64,000 bases of DNA, taken from the NCBI GenBank assembly GCA_002343775.1, contig DDSH01000015.1, positions 10,270 through 74,269 on the forward strand, read 5' to 3'. This stretch comes from Anaerolineales bacterium UBA2395 (lineage in GTDB: Bacteria > Chloroflexota > Anaerolineae > Anaerolineales > Villigracilaceae). Below the pieces are notes generated by a model. The model had not been told where the DNA came from, searched no databases, and saw nothing but the letters and a program-made list of their open reading frames with translations. Below are positions 57,950-64,000 of the stretch, in pieces. Numbering within the stretch: position 1 is the first letter of the stretch; each line of letters begins with the position of its first letter. The position numbers were made by a program, and so were the translations under genes.

Positions 57950-58006
57950 TGGCGATGCACTTTTGATACGTATGGCGCGATTATTCTTCCACCATCTATC
58001 ATCCAC

Positions 58007-58912
58007 ATGACGAATCAAACCAAACACGGTCTGATCATCAAAGCCCAATCCGGTTTCTTTTGGGTGGAAACCGGGGAAGGCGTTATTGTTTGTCAACTGC
58101 GGGGGAAACTCAAGCAGGGCAGAGCCAAAGGGGATATTGCCGCATTGGGCGACAGCGTTGAGATCACCATCCTGGATGACGGCTCCGGCGTGATAGAAAC
58201 CGTCCGCGAGCGGAAAAATGCCATCGTCCGGCTTGACCCGCGCCCGCAGGGCGAATATCAACAGGTGCTTTTAGCCAACCCGGATCAGGCGGTTTTTGTC
58301 TTTGCGTGTGCAAATCCAACACCGCGTTTGAAAATGCTCGACCGTTTTCTGGTCATTGCCGAGAAGCAAAGAATTTCTGTGGTGATCGTTGCCAATAAAG
58401 TGGATCTTGTCGATGAACCAAAAACCATTTTCGGTTTGTATGAAGCGCTGGGCTATCGCGTGATGTACACATCCACGAAAAACGGTGCGGGCGTGAACGA
58501 GCTGAAATCACAACTGCAAGGCAAACTCAGCGCGTTGGTCGGACCAAGCGGTGTTGGCAAATCCAGTTTGTTGAATACCATTCAGCCTGGGTTGGGGCTG
58601 GCGGTCAATGAGATCAGCTCAGCGATGAACAAGGGACGGCATACCACGGTCATCCGCCAGATGTTCGCGCTCGAAGGCGGCGGCTATGTGGCGGATACCC
58701 CTGGCTGGAAGTCTCTTGCGTTGTGGGATACCGAACCCGAAGAAATGGATGCCTACTTCCCCGAATTGCGTGACCTCGTGGCGTACTGTCAATTCAGCGA
58801 TTGCACGCATCAACACGAACCGGGCTGCGCGGTGCTGGCGGCGTTGAAGGATGGGAAGATCCACAAAGAACGATATGATTCGTATGTAAGGCTGCGGTCG
58901 GGAAACGAGTGA
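58007..58912 (+). CDS. rsgA: ribosome small-subunit GTPase RsgA (circularly permuted GTPase)
   Basis: A 301-residue RsgA/YjeQ. OB-fold N-terminus, permuted G-domain with NKVD (about 128) before the P-loop GPSGVGKSS (about 180-188) and DTPGW, then a C-terminal zinc-finger with Cys/His residues in CQFSDCTHQHEPGC. It matures the 30S subunit. Follows the penicillin-binding protein by 57 bp. Confidence 0.95.
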   Translation: MTNQTKHGLIIKAQSGFFWVETGEGVIVCQLRGKLKQGRAKGDIAALGDSVEITILDDGSGVIETVRERKNAIVRLDPRPQGEYQQVLLANPDQAVFVFACANPTPRLKMLDRFLVIAEKQRISVVIVANKVDLVDEPKTIFGLYEALGYRVMYTSTKNGAGVNELKSQLQGKLSALVGPSGVGKSSLLNTIQPGLGLAVNEISSAMNKGRHTTVIRQMFALEGGGYVADTPGWKSLALWDTEPEEMDAYFPELRDLVAYCQFSDCTHQHEPGCAVLAALKDGKIHKERYDSYVRLRSGNE

Positions 58913-58924
58913 CATAAACAACCA

Positions 58925-58966
58925 CTTGACACCTGCAACCTGACCCCTGATACTTGAACCTTAATG
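58925..58966. repeat. six tandem heptamers abutting the holB start
   Basis: CTTGACA, CCTGCAA, CCTGACC, CCTGATA, CTTGAAC, CTTAATG. The ATG of holB (58964) is the end of the last unit. There is no ribosome binding site in the array. Confidence 0.85.
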
Positions 58967-59971
58967 GCAGACAACTGGAACATCCTCGGACATGAATGGG
59001 CGGTGGATATGCTGCGCCAGCATGTCGCGCGCGGCGAGACCCGTCACGCGTATCTTTTTTCCGGACCTCCCGGCGTGGGGCGGCGGACTTTGGCGCTGCG
59101 CCTCGCTCAAGCCTTGAACTGCGAACGTCCCATTTCGGCGGGCGAACCCTGTGGGCTTTGCCGCACCTGCAAGCAGATCGATGCCATGCAGCACCCTGAC
59201 TTGAGCATCATCGAACCAACCGATGCTGACCTAAACCCCAGCCCGGCAGGGGAAATTCGAATTTCCCAGATCCGCAATTTTCAGAAGACAGTTATTCTCA
59301 AACCCTATCAATCCCCATATCGTGTGGCGTTGTTTTTGCGGTTTCACGAAGCCAATGACAGCGCTTCCAACGCCTTGCTCAAAACGCTGGAAGAAGCCCC
59401 TGCACATGCCGTCCTGATCCTTACGGCTGATAACCCCGAACAGCTCCTGCCGACCATCAATTCTCGCTGTGAAATTCTGCGCCTGCGCCCGCTTCCCATC
59501 GAAGCCATCAGCGCGGACTTGATCTCGCGCGGCGTGGAGGATGATCGCGCCCGTCTGCTCGCTCACATCTCTAGCGGACGCCCCGGCTTTGCGCGGAGAT
59601 TGGTCGAAGATGCGACCGTGCTCGAAAAACGTGAAGAACGGCTGAATGACCTGCAAACCCTGCTGCCCGCACCCCGCGTGGAGAAATTCTCCTATGCCGA
59701 GAAGTTAGCCAAAGATAAAGACACCATGCGCCAAACTATTTTGGTCTGGCTTTCCTACTGGCGCGACGTGCTCCTGCGTGTGGCAGGCGCGGAGTCACCC
59801 CTTGTCAACGTGGATCGAAATATGGAGATCGAATTCCTCGCGGGACGATTGGATCTGTCTTCAGCGAGGAAAGTGGTCAGCGAACACGAATCTGCGCTGG
59901 AGAGGATGGATCGAAATGTCAATTCTAGATTGTTGCTGGAAGTGTTGTTGATGGATCTGCCAAAAGTGTAA
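58964..59971 (+). CDS. holB: DNA polymerase III delta' subunit
   Basis: A 335-residue AAA+ clamp-loader subunit. It has the P-loop-like SGPPGVGRRTLAL, a zinc-binding Cys set in CGLCRTCKQI, and SNALLKTLEEAP followed by SRC (NSRCEIL) of the sensor region. It loads the beta clamp with the tau/gamma and delta subunits. The start is inside a heptamer array, so translation may rely on coupling or on a leaderless or non-SD mode. Confidence 0.92.
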   Translation: MADNWNILGHEWAVDMLRQHVARGETRHAYLFSGPPGVGRRTLALRLAQALNCERPISAGEPCGLCRTCKQIDAMQHPDLSIIEPTDADLNPSPAGEIRISQIRNFQKTVILKPYQSPYRVALFLRFHEANDSASNALLKTLEEAPAHAVLILTADNPEQLLPTINSRCEILRLRPLPIEAISADLISRGVEDDRARLLAHISSGRPGFARRLVEDATVLEKREERLNDLQTLLPAPRVEKFSYAEKLAKDKDTMRQTILVWLSYWRDVLLRVAGAESPLVNVDRNMEIEFLAGRLDLSSARKVVSEHESALERMDRNVNSRLLLEVLLMDLPKV

Positions 59972-59986
59972 AAACCCGTCAGAGTC

Positions 59987-60016
59987 AAGTTCCTGTTATC
60001 AAACAGGGACTTTTTC
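59987..60016 (+). terminator. rho-independent terminator of holB
   Basis: AAGTTCCTG / CAGGGACTT stem (one G-T pair) with an 8-nt loop and a T5 run, 15 nt after the holB stop. Confidence 0.85.
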
Positions 60017-60150
60017 ATTTTTAGTTAAGAAGAATCCCCTCGTATTTTTTATTTTCCCTTAATTTTCACAGGTACCATTTTCCCAGTGATTCCATCCACT
60101 GCTCATGCTAGACTTTTATTAGACCTCTACATGAGAAAGGAGAATTTAGC

Positions 60151-60405
60151 ATGTCACTTGAATCTTTGATTGTTTGGGTCATTGTTGGGGGTATCGCAGG
60201 GACGATTGCCGATTGGCTGGTGAGTGGAGTCCGTTTGGGATGTTTGGGAACCGTAGTCGTCGGCATCATTGGCGCGTTCGTTGGCGCGTGGCTGCTACAA
60301 CAGTTGAACCTTTCCATTGGCAGCGGACTCATCAATGATATTGTGACTGCTGCCATCGGCGCGACGGTTCTCTTGCTGGGAATCCGTTTCTTGCGCAGGA
60401 TATAA
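60151..60405 (+). CDS. GlsB/YeaQ/YmgE-type stress membrane protein
   Basis: An 84-residue protein with three hydrophobic helices in the pattern LIVWVIVGGIAGTIADWLV, GCLGTVVVGIIGAFVGAWLL, and IVTAAIGATVLLLGIRFLRR, the transglycosylase-associated (GlsB/YeaQ) family. The family is stress-linked; the activity is not known. GAAAGGAG lies 8 nt before the ATG. It stands alone between holB and the convergent ABC genes. Confidence 0.85.
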   Translation: MSLESLIVWVIVGGIAGTIADWLVSGVRLGCLGTVVVGIIGAFVGAWLLQQLNLSIGSGLINDIVTAAIGATVLLLGIRFLRRI

Positions 60406-60420
60406 TCAGTCCTACAGAAA

Positions 60421-60451
60421 GTAAAAGAGCCGCGGATTGCGGCTCTTTTAC
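60421..60451. terminator. bidirectional terminator
   Basis: A perfect 13-bp stem (GTAAAAGAGCCGC and inverse) with a GGATT loop lies between the convergent stress-protein and ABC ATPase genes; the latter's stop starts at 60452. Confidence 0.93.
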
Positions 60452-61198
60452 TTATTCGATTGCTGCCCGTAATTTCTTCGCCAACTTCCCAAAGTGACTG
60501 GTATACCGAATATCGTCCACACGCGGACGGGGGAGGTCAACTTCCACATCCAGTTTTATTTTGCCGGGTCGCTTTGTCAGCACCATGACGCGGTCTGCCA
60601 GAAAAAGCGACTCGTTGATGGAGTGTGTCACCATCACAACCGTCTTTTTCTTTTCCTGCCAGATGTTGGAAAGTTCTGTCCACATGCGTTCGCGGGTAAG
60701 CGCATCCAGCGAAGCAAAAGGTTCGTCGAGCAGCAGCAGGTCCGGGTCATGAATGAGCGCGCGGGCAATTGCCACACGCTGCGCCATCCCACCCGACAAG
60801 TCGCGTGGAAATGAATTCTCGAATCCCTTCAATCCCATCAGTTTGATCATCTCTCGCGCTTTGTTCTGCGCCTTGATTTCGCCCGCTCCATCCAACTCCA
60901 GCGAGATCTGGATGTTTTCCATCACAGTCCGCCACGGCATCAGGTTCGATTGTTGAAAGACCATGCCGATCTTCGGTTGGTGGTGGTGCATAAAATTCAC
61001 ACTGCCGGAAGTGGGTTGGATCAAACCCGCCAGCGCGCGCAACAGGGTGGTCTTGCCCGAACCGGATGGACCGAGAAAACAGATGAACTCGCGCGGATGA
61101 ATATCGAATGACAGCGTACCGAGCGCGTCGAGCCCGCCGTTGTTATCGGGGAAGGTGACCGAGAGGTCTTTGACGGTGAGAATGGGTTTGGTAGTCAT
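60452..61198 (-). CDS. NitT/TauT-type ABC transporter ATPase (riboflavin system)
   Basis: A 248-residue ATPase with GPSGSGKTTLLRALAG, QQSNLMPWRTV, LSGGMAQRVAIARAL, LLLLDEPFASLD and VTHSINESLF, in the SsuB/TauB class. It belongs with the ribY-like and ribX-like genes upstream on the same strand, which are under an FMN riboswitch, so riboflavin uptake is the likely role. Start at 61198; longer N-terminal readings run into the repeat at 61207. Confidence 0.85.
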   Translation of the reverse strand: MTTKPILTVKDLSVTFPDNNGGLDALGTLSFDIHPREFICFLGPSGSGKTTLLRALAGLIQPTSGSVNFMHHHQPKIGMVFQQSNLMPWRTVMENIQISLELDGAGEIKAQNKAREMIKLMGLKGFENSFPRDLSGGMAQRVAIARALIHDPDLLLLDEPFASLDALTRERMWTELSNIWQEKKKTVVMVTHSINESLFLADRVMVLTKRPGKIKLDVEVDLPRPRVDDIRYTSHFGKLAKKLRAAIE

Positions 61199-61206
61199 AT
61201 TATTAT

Positions 61207-61303
61207 GTGATTGCGAGGGCGGCGCTCTTCCGTCCGAAGCAATCTCCAAATAAGCAGGGAGATTGCTTCGTCGCGAAGAACAAGAACGCTCCTCGCAATG
61301 ACA
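61207..61303. repeat. GTCATTGCGAGG-type intergenic element
   Basis: Terminal words TGATTGCGAGG and CCTCGCAATGAC with internal GAAGCAATCTC / GAGATTGCTTCG arms. It fills the gap between the ATPase and ribY genes exactly. Confidence 0.85.
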
Positions 61304-62281
61304 TTAAGGAATGAACTCGTTCGTGAAAGCCTTGCTCAGGTCGACAGGTTCTGAGATCAAGCCCATTTTGACCAGCAGATCGTTCATATTCTCCCATGCC
61401 TGTGGCTCGGAATAGCCGAGGCGCTCCGCATGCCAAAACTCAATGGAGACTTCAAGTACCTGCATCTGCACATCCTTATCCTGGTCGGCAAGATTCTCCA
61501 CGAACTTCTTGCTGATCTCATAGGCTTCTTCCGGATTTGCGATTGCATCTTCCATGCCTCGTGCGAGCGCGCGCGCCATGCTGCGCACAAGTTCGGGTTC
61601 GTTGGCGATCGTCTCTTCATTGGTCACAATGCCATTCGCGGTCAGTTGAACATAATCTGCCACGCGCAACTCGCTCACTTCATAGCCCTGTGCTGCGAGG
61701 ACGATCGGCTCGTTGGCAGCGTATCCCACTACGATGGTATTTGTACCCGTGGCAAACGACTCCACCTGGTTAAAACCGATCGCATCCATCGTCACTTCAG
61801 AGGGTTCCACACCGCCTGCGAACAACAGCGCCTCCAAGCCGATGTAATTCGCGCCGAACAAACCCGGCAGACCGATCTTCTGTCCGCGCAGGTCGGCAGG
61901 CTCATTGATGTTCAACTCCGGCGCGGTGATCACCGAAATGGGAAACTGCTGATACCATGCAAAGGTATACACCACCGGCAATCCCTGCGACCGCGCCAAC
62001 AACACCTGCTCGCCCGAAGCCACCGTGAACGGGATTTCCCCCGCACCGGTCAACTTCATGCCGTCGGTCTCGAACGAATAATCGAACTCGATCTCGATGC
62101 CTTCCTCAGCAAAGTATCCTTTATCCACCGCGACATAGTACGGCGCATACTGGATGTTGGGAATGTAGCCCATGGGTAATTTGATTTTACGAAGCGCCCC
62201 CGCTTCATTCGTGGACTGGGAACTGGTGCAAGCCATCAGGCTGAGTGCCAGCCCAAGCATGAGTAAAACTACTTTCTTCAT
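61304..62281 (-). CDS. ribY: riboflavin ABC transporter substrate-binding lipoprotein (RibY-like)
   Basis: A 325-residue NMT1/THI5-fold lipoprotein: lipobox LMAC (Cys 18), then KIKLPMGYIPNIQYAPYYVAVDKGYFAEEGI typical of this fold, and the FNQVESFATGTNTIVV loop. THI5-like proteins bind pyrimidine or flavin precursors; the FMN riboswitch upstream supports riboflavin here. AAAGGAG precedes ATG 62281. Downstream and upstream gaps are both filled with GTCATTGCGAGG-type repeats. Confidence 0.82.
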   Translation of the reverse strand: MKKVVLLMLGLALSLMACTSSQSTNEAGALRKIKLPMGYIPNIQYAPYYVAVDKGYFAEEGIEIEFDYSFETDGMKLTGAGEIPFTVASGEQVLLARSQGLPVVYTFAWYQQFPISVITAPELNINEPADLRGQKIGLPGLFGANYIGLEALLFAGGVEPSEVTMDAIGFNQVESFATGTNTIVVGYAANEPIVLAAQGYEVSELRVADYVQLTANGIVTNEETIANEPELVRSMARALARGMEDAIANPEEAYEISKKFVENLADQDKDVQMQVLEVSIEFWHAERLGYSEPQAWENMNDLLVKMGLISEPVDLSKAFTNEFIP

Positions 62282-62309
62282 TACAGAGTCTCCTTTATAG
62301 ATATATCCT

Positions 62310-62400
62310 GTCATTGCGAGGAGGGCGAATACCCGCCGAAGCAATCTCACAAAAAATACGAGATTGCTTTGGGCGAAAAGCAACGCCCTCGCAATGGCAT
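62310..62400. repeat. GTCATTGCGAGG-type intergenic element
   Basis: Opens GTCATTGCGAGG (62310), closes CCTCGCAATGGCAT (62400), with GAAGCAATCTC and GAGATTGCTTT inside. Same architecture as 61207-61303. It lies between ribY and ribX. Confidence 0.88.
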
Positions 62401-62402
62401 GG

Positions 62403-63167
62403 TTATTTCTGCCACTTCAAAAATTTTCTCTCCAACAGCGTCACCACACCGTACAGCGACAATGCCAGCGCAATCAACATGAACACCGCCACGAACACCA
62501 TCGACGTGTCGTATTGAAAATCGCCGAGTTGCAGTAAAAAGCCAAGACCCTGCTCTGCATCCACCAGCTCGCCGACGATGGCACCAATGACCGAAAGGGT
62601 CGCGCCAATACGCAGTCCGCCCAGCAGGACGGGGAGCGAAGCGGGTAATTCGAGTTTGAACAAAATCTGCCAGCGGCTCGCACGCAGGGAACGCATCAGG
62701 TCGTATAGGGCAGGAGGGACGGCGCGCACACCCACCACGGTATTTACCAAAACGGGGAAGAAGACGATCAATGCGCAGATGACCACCTTCGAGAGGATCC
62801 CATCACCCAGCCAGATGACCAGCAGCGGCGCGATCGCCACAATGGGAATTGCCTGACTCGCCACGAGATACGGCGACAGCGCAATTTCCAACGGGCGCGA
62901 CTTGGCAAGCAAATACCCGACGATGGTGGCGAAGGTCACGCCTGCCAACAATCCAAGCAGGATCTCAGCCAGCGTGATGCCGGTGTGATAGAGCAGACTG
63001 CCGTCTTCCAGTGCTTTGAGGAAGCGCGTCCACACATCTGCGGGGGAGGGCAGGATGAACTTGGGTAATCCGCTGACTTGCACCACCAACGCCCACAAGG
63101 GGATGGCAAGCAGGATGGACAACAGTCCAAGCCAGCGCGAGAGGGATTGCAGGGTTTTAGGTTTCAT
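62403..63167 (-). CDS. ribX: riboflavin ABC transporter permease (RibX-like)
   Basis: A 254-residue permease with six helices and the EAA-type loop LYDLMRSLRASRWQILFKLELP, in the SsuC/TauC class. The leader contains an FMN riboswitch and terminator hairpins, so it is the first gene of the riboflavin operon. Start at 63167; no strong RBS is obvious. The ribX-ribY-ATPase order suggests one transport unit, but it is broken by two repeat elements. Confidence 0.82.
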   Translation of the reverse strand: MKPKTLQSLSRWLGLLSILLAIPLWALVVQVSGLPKFILPSPADVWTRFLKALEDGSLLYHTGITLAEILLGLLAGVTFATIVGYLLAKSRPLEIALSPYLVASQAIPIVAIAPLLVIWLGDGILSKVVICALIVFFPVLVNTVVGVRAVPPALYDLMRSLRASRWQILFKLELPASLPVLLGGLRIGATLSVIGAIVGELVDAEQGLGFLLQLGDFQYDTSMVFVAVFMLIALALSLYGVVTLLERKFLKWQK

Positions 63168-63177
63168 CTGATTCGCA

Positions 63178-63213
63178 AATAAAAAAGCCTCGGCGTAGGT
63201 AAAACTCCGGGGC
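63178..63213 (-). terminator. second hairpin with U run, next to the ribX start
   Basis: GCCCCGG / CCGAGGC stem (one mismatch) on the minus strand followed by TTTTTT. It ends about 10 nt before ribX and may be the terminator or a translation-blocking element. Confidence 0.55.
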
Positions 63214-63260
63214 GTGAAAACAGACAACGGTCCAGATGTGAGGCGCGTGGAATATATCCA

Positions 63261-63294
63261 AAGAAAACCCCGAAAACGACGTACGTTTTCGGGG
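63261..63294 (-). terminator. riboswitch-controlled terminator hairpin
   Basis: Stem CCCCGAAAACG / CGTTTTCGGGG (11 bp) then TTTTCTTT on the minus strand, between the FMN aptamer and ribX. This is the expected expression platform for termination on FMN binding. Confidence 0.8.
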
Positions 63295-63333
63295 CGCGAA
63301 TCCACACAGATCCCATATGGGGTTGTGCTTGTA

Positions 63334-63481
63334 CCTTCTTCTATCCAGACTATACTGTCGGCTCCGGAATTACGCCGGATCATGCCCGTTTTCCCAATGA
63401 GGAAAGCGATGTACCCAAACAGGCTCGTGGGCTGTACCACCGATCGGGAATTCGCCTTGCGGCGTCACCCTGCCCCGAAGG
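63334..63481 (-). promoter_or_regulatory. FMN riboswitch (RFN element)
   Basis: On the minus strand the element has the RFN hallmarks: CTTCGGGGCAGGGTGA, AATTCCCGATCGGTGG, AGCCCACGAGC, and GGAGCCGACAGTATAGTCTG then GGATAGAAGAAGG. P1 arms CTTCGGGGC and the 3' GAAGAAGG partner. It senses FMN and controls the downstream ribX-ribY-ATPase transport genes. Confidence 0.96.
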
Positions 63482-63500
63482 TTGTTATTTAATTATGTGT

Positions 63501-63530
63501 ATTATACCCGTAACGGGTGCTTTATCGCAA
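63501..63530 (-). promoter_or_regulatory. promoter of the riboswitch transcript
   Basis: On the minus strand TTGCGA (63525-63530) and TATAAT (63501-63506) are 18 nt apart; an 11-nt palindrome CCCGTTACGGG (63507-63517) fills part of the spacer. The start would be 18-20 nt before the aptamer. Confidence 0.7.
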
Positions 63531-63722
63531 TTATGCTTTGACGATGCAGTCGACCGGGCAGACGGCGACGCACTTGGGGGAGTCGTGGTGTCCTTCGCAT
63601 TCGACGCAGGTGGTCTGGTCGATGACGTAGAGGGTGCCGTCGCCTTCGCTGATGGATTCGGTCGGGCAGTCGGGGACGCATGCGCCGCAGGCGATGCAAT
63701 CTTCTGTGATCTTCATGGTCAT
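63531..63722 (-). CDS. 2[4Fe-4S] ferredoxin
   Basis: A 63-residue ferredoxin. Cluster I has Cys 9, 12, 15 (CIACGAC) with Cys 55 or 59; the second set is Cys 19, 39, 42, 51 and 55. The spacing C39-X2-C42-X8-C51-X3-C55 (CVECEGHHDSPKC) is the long-loop form known from Allochromatium-type ferredoxins with very low potentials. GGAG (63731-63734, minus) sets the start at 63722. It ends next to the promoter of the riboflavin operon. Electron partner unknown. Confidence 0.93.
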   Translation of the reverse strand: MTMKITEDCIACGACVPDCPTESISEGDGTLYVIDQTTCVECEGHHDSPKCVAVCPVDCIVKA

Positions 63723-63837
63723 GGTTGGTTCTCCTGAGTGAAATGTCTTGCGCTCACAACGATACATGAAGCCATGCAGAAGGTTTAGTGACGAACATCG
63801 CTGATTTGGGCTGGGTTTGTCATGCTTCGTGCTGTTT

Positions 63838-64000
63838 TTAACGAAGTCTTGCCATTGCATATACATCGACGAAGCGACCGTTGCGGTAGCCGAAATTTTT
63901 GTGTGTCCCTTCGGTGATGAAATCGAATTTCTTATACAAGGCAATGGCGGCTTCGTTGTCGGTGTAGACCTCTAGTTCGAGGCGGGAGAGGTTGAGCCAG
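63838..64000 (-). CDS. GNAT acetyltransferase, C-terminal fragment (cut by the window edge)
   Basis: The last 53 codons of a minus-strand gene that enters from beyond 64000. The frame reads LNLSRLELEVYTDNEAAI, then LYKKFDFITEGTHKNFG and VDVYAMARLR before the stop. This is the acetyl-CoA-fold C-terminal end of a RimI-like GNAT enzyme. The N-terminus and substrate cannot be seen. Confidence 0.8.
   Translation of the reverse strand, partial: WLNLSRLELEVYTDNEAAIALYKKFDFITEGTHKNFGYRNGRFVDVYAMARLR

Noticed and set aside
56510..58261. A 583-codon minus-strand frame opposite the penicillin-binding protein and rsgA.
   Set aside because: Both genes on the plus strand have full catalytic motifs; the antisense frame shows no domain and spans two genes.
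63334..63481. TPP riboswitch, expected because the binding protein is THI5-like.
   Set aside because: The conserved blocks are those of the FMN (RFN) element; no TPP CUGAGA and ACCUGA blocks were found.

Overview
The window looks like a chromosomal segment of a Chloroflexota bacterium, probably class Anaerolineae. That is an inference from the mix seen: moderately GC-rich DNA, many lipoproteins and membrane-anchored extracytoplasmic proteins as in a single-membrane cell, a PucC-type MFS carrier, a RibXY-type riboflavin ABC transporter under an FMN riboswitch, and a high density of short palindromic and tandem intergenic repeats. No tRNA, rRNA, CRISPR array, phage or insertion sequence was recognised. 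Nearly all the sequence is coding; the only gene-free stretch above 300 bases is the ribX leader (63168-63530).

Layout. 1-5 kb: two membrane-anchored TPR proteins, then groES-groEL behind a sigma70-type promoter and a perfect CIRCE operator. 5-14 kb: a VOC dioxygenase-like gene; a TetR regulator divergent from a DoxX / F420-dependent-reductase-like pair with a palindromic operator between them; a PGI/PMI-type isomerase; S10 peptidase, rsmI, a Hanks-type kinase and a HTH sensor protein. 14-22 kb: PucC-like carrier, CelD-like acyltransferase, then an iron block (HutX-like heme protein, FbpABC-type Fe(III) importer, DtxR-type regulator) carrying two copies of one 8-3-8 palindrome. 22-29 kb: phosphatase, lipoprotein, mutS2, SDR, HAD and a SHOCT / PH-like pair. 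29-33 kb: glycosyltransferases and a large membrane protein. 33-37 kb: two deoxynucleoside kinases, a nucleotidyltransferase, a candidate small RNA and pyrB. 37-46 kb: DsbA-like protein, MsrPQ, STAS protein, S51 peptidase, ComEC, ZIP transporter. 47-52 kb: PP2C phosphatase, vWA-FHA membrane protein and two paralogous membrane proteins. 52-60 kb: guaA, HIT, xpt, maf, a penicillin-binding protein, rsgA and holB. 60-64 kb: stress membrane protein, riboflavin ABC transporter with FMN riboswitch, ferredoxin, and a GNAT fragment cut by the window edge.

The most unusual feature is the repeat load. At least four families occur: heptamer tandem arrays; 27-28 bp palindromes with GTAGGGGCG arms; a 33-nt inverted repeat with AGAC(T/C)TCCGAAG arms; and CACAGAG / ACCGCGAAGG inverted repeats. 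A fifth, GTCATTGCGAGG-type element flanks ribY. Members lie not only between genes but also in frame inside at least five genes (mutS2, guaA, two glycosyltransferases and a large membrane protein), where they encode short extra peptides. A second cross-cutting feature is that several genes have a -10-like box 6-8 (once 9) nt before the start codon and no clear ribosome binding site, which suggests leaderless mRNAs.
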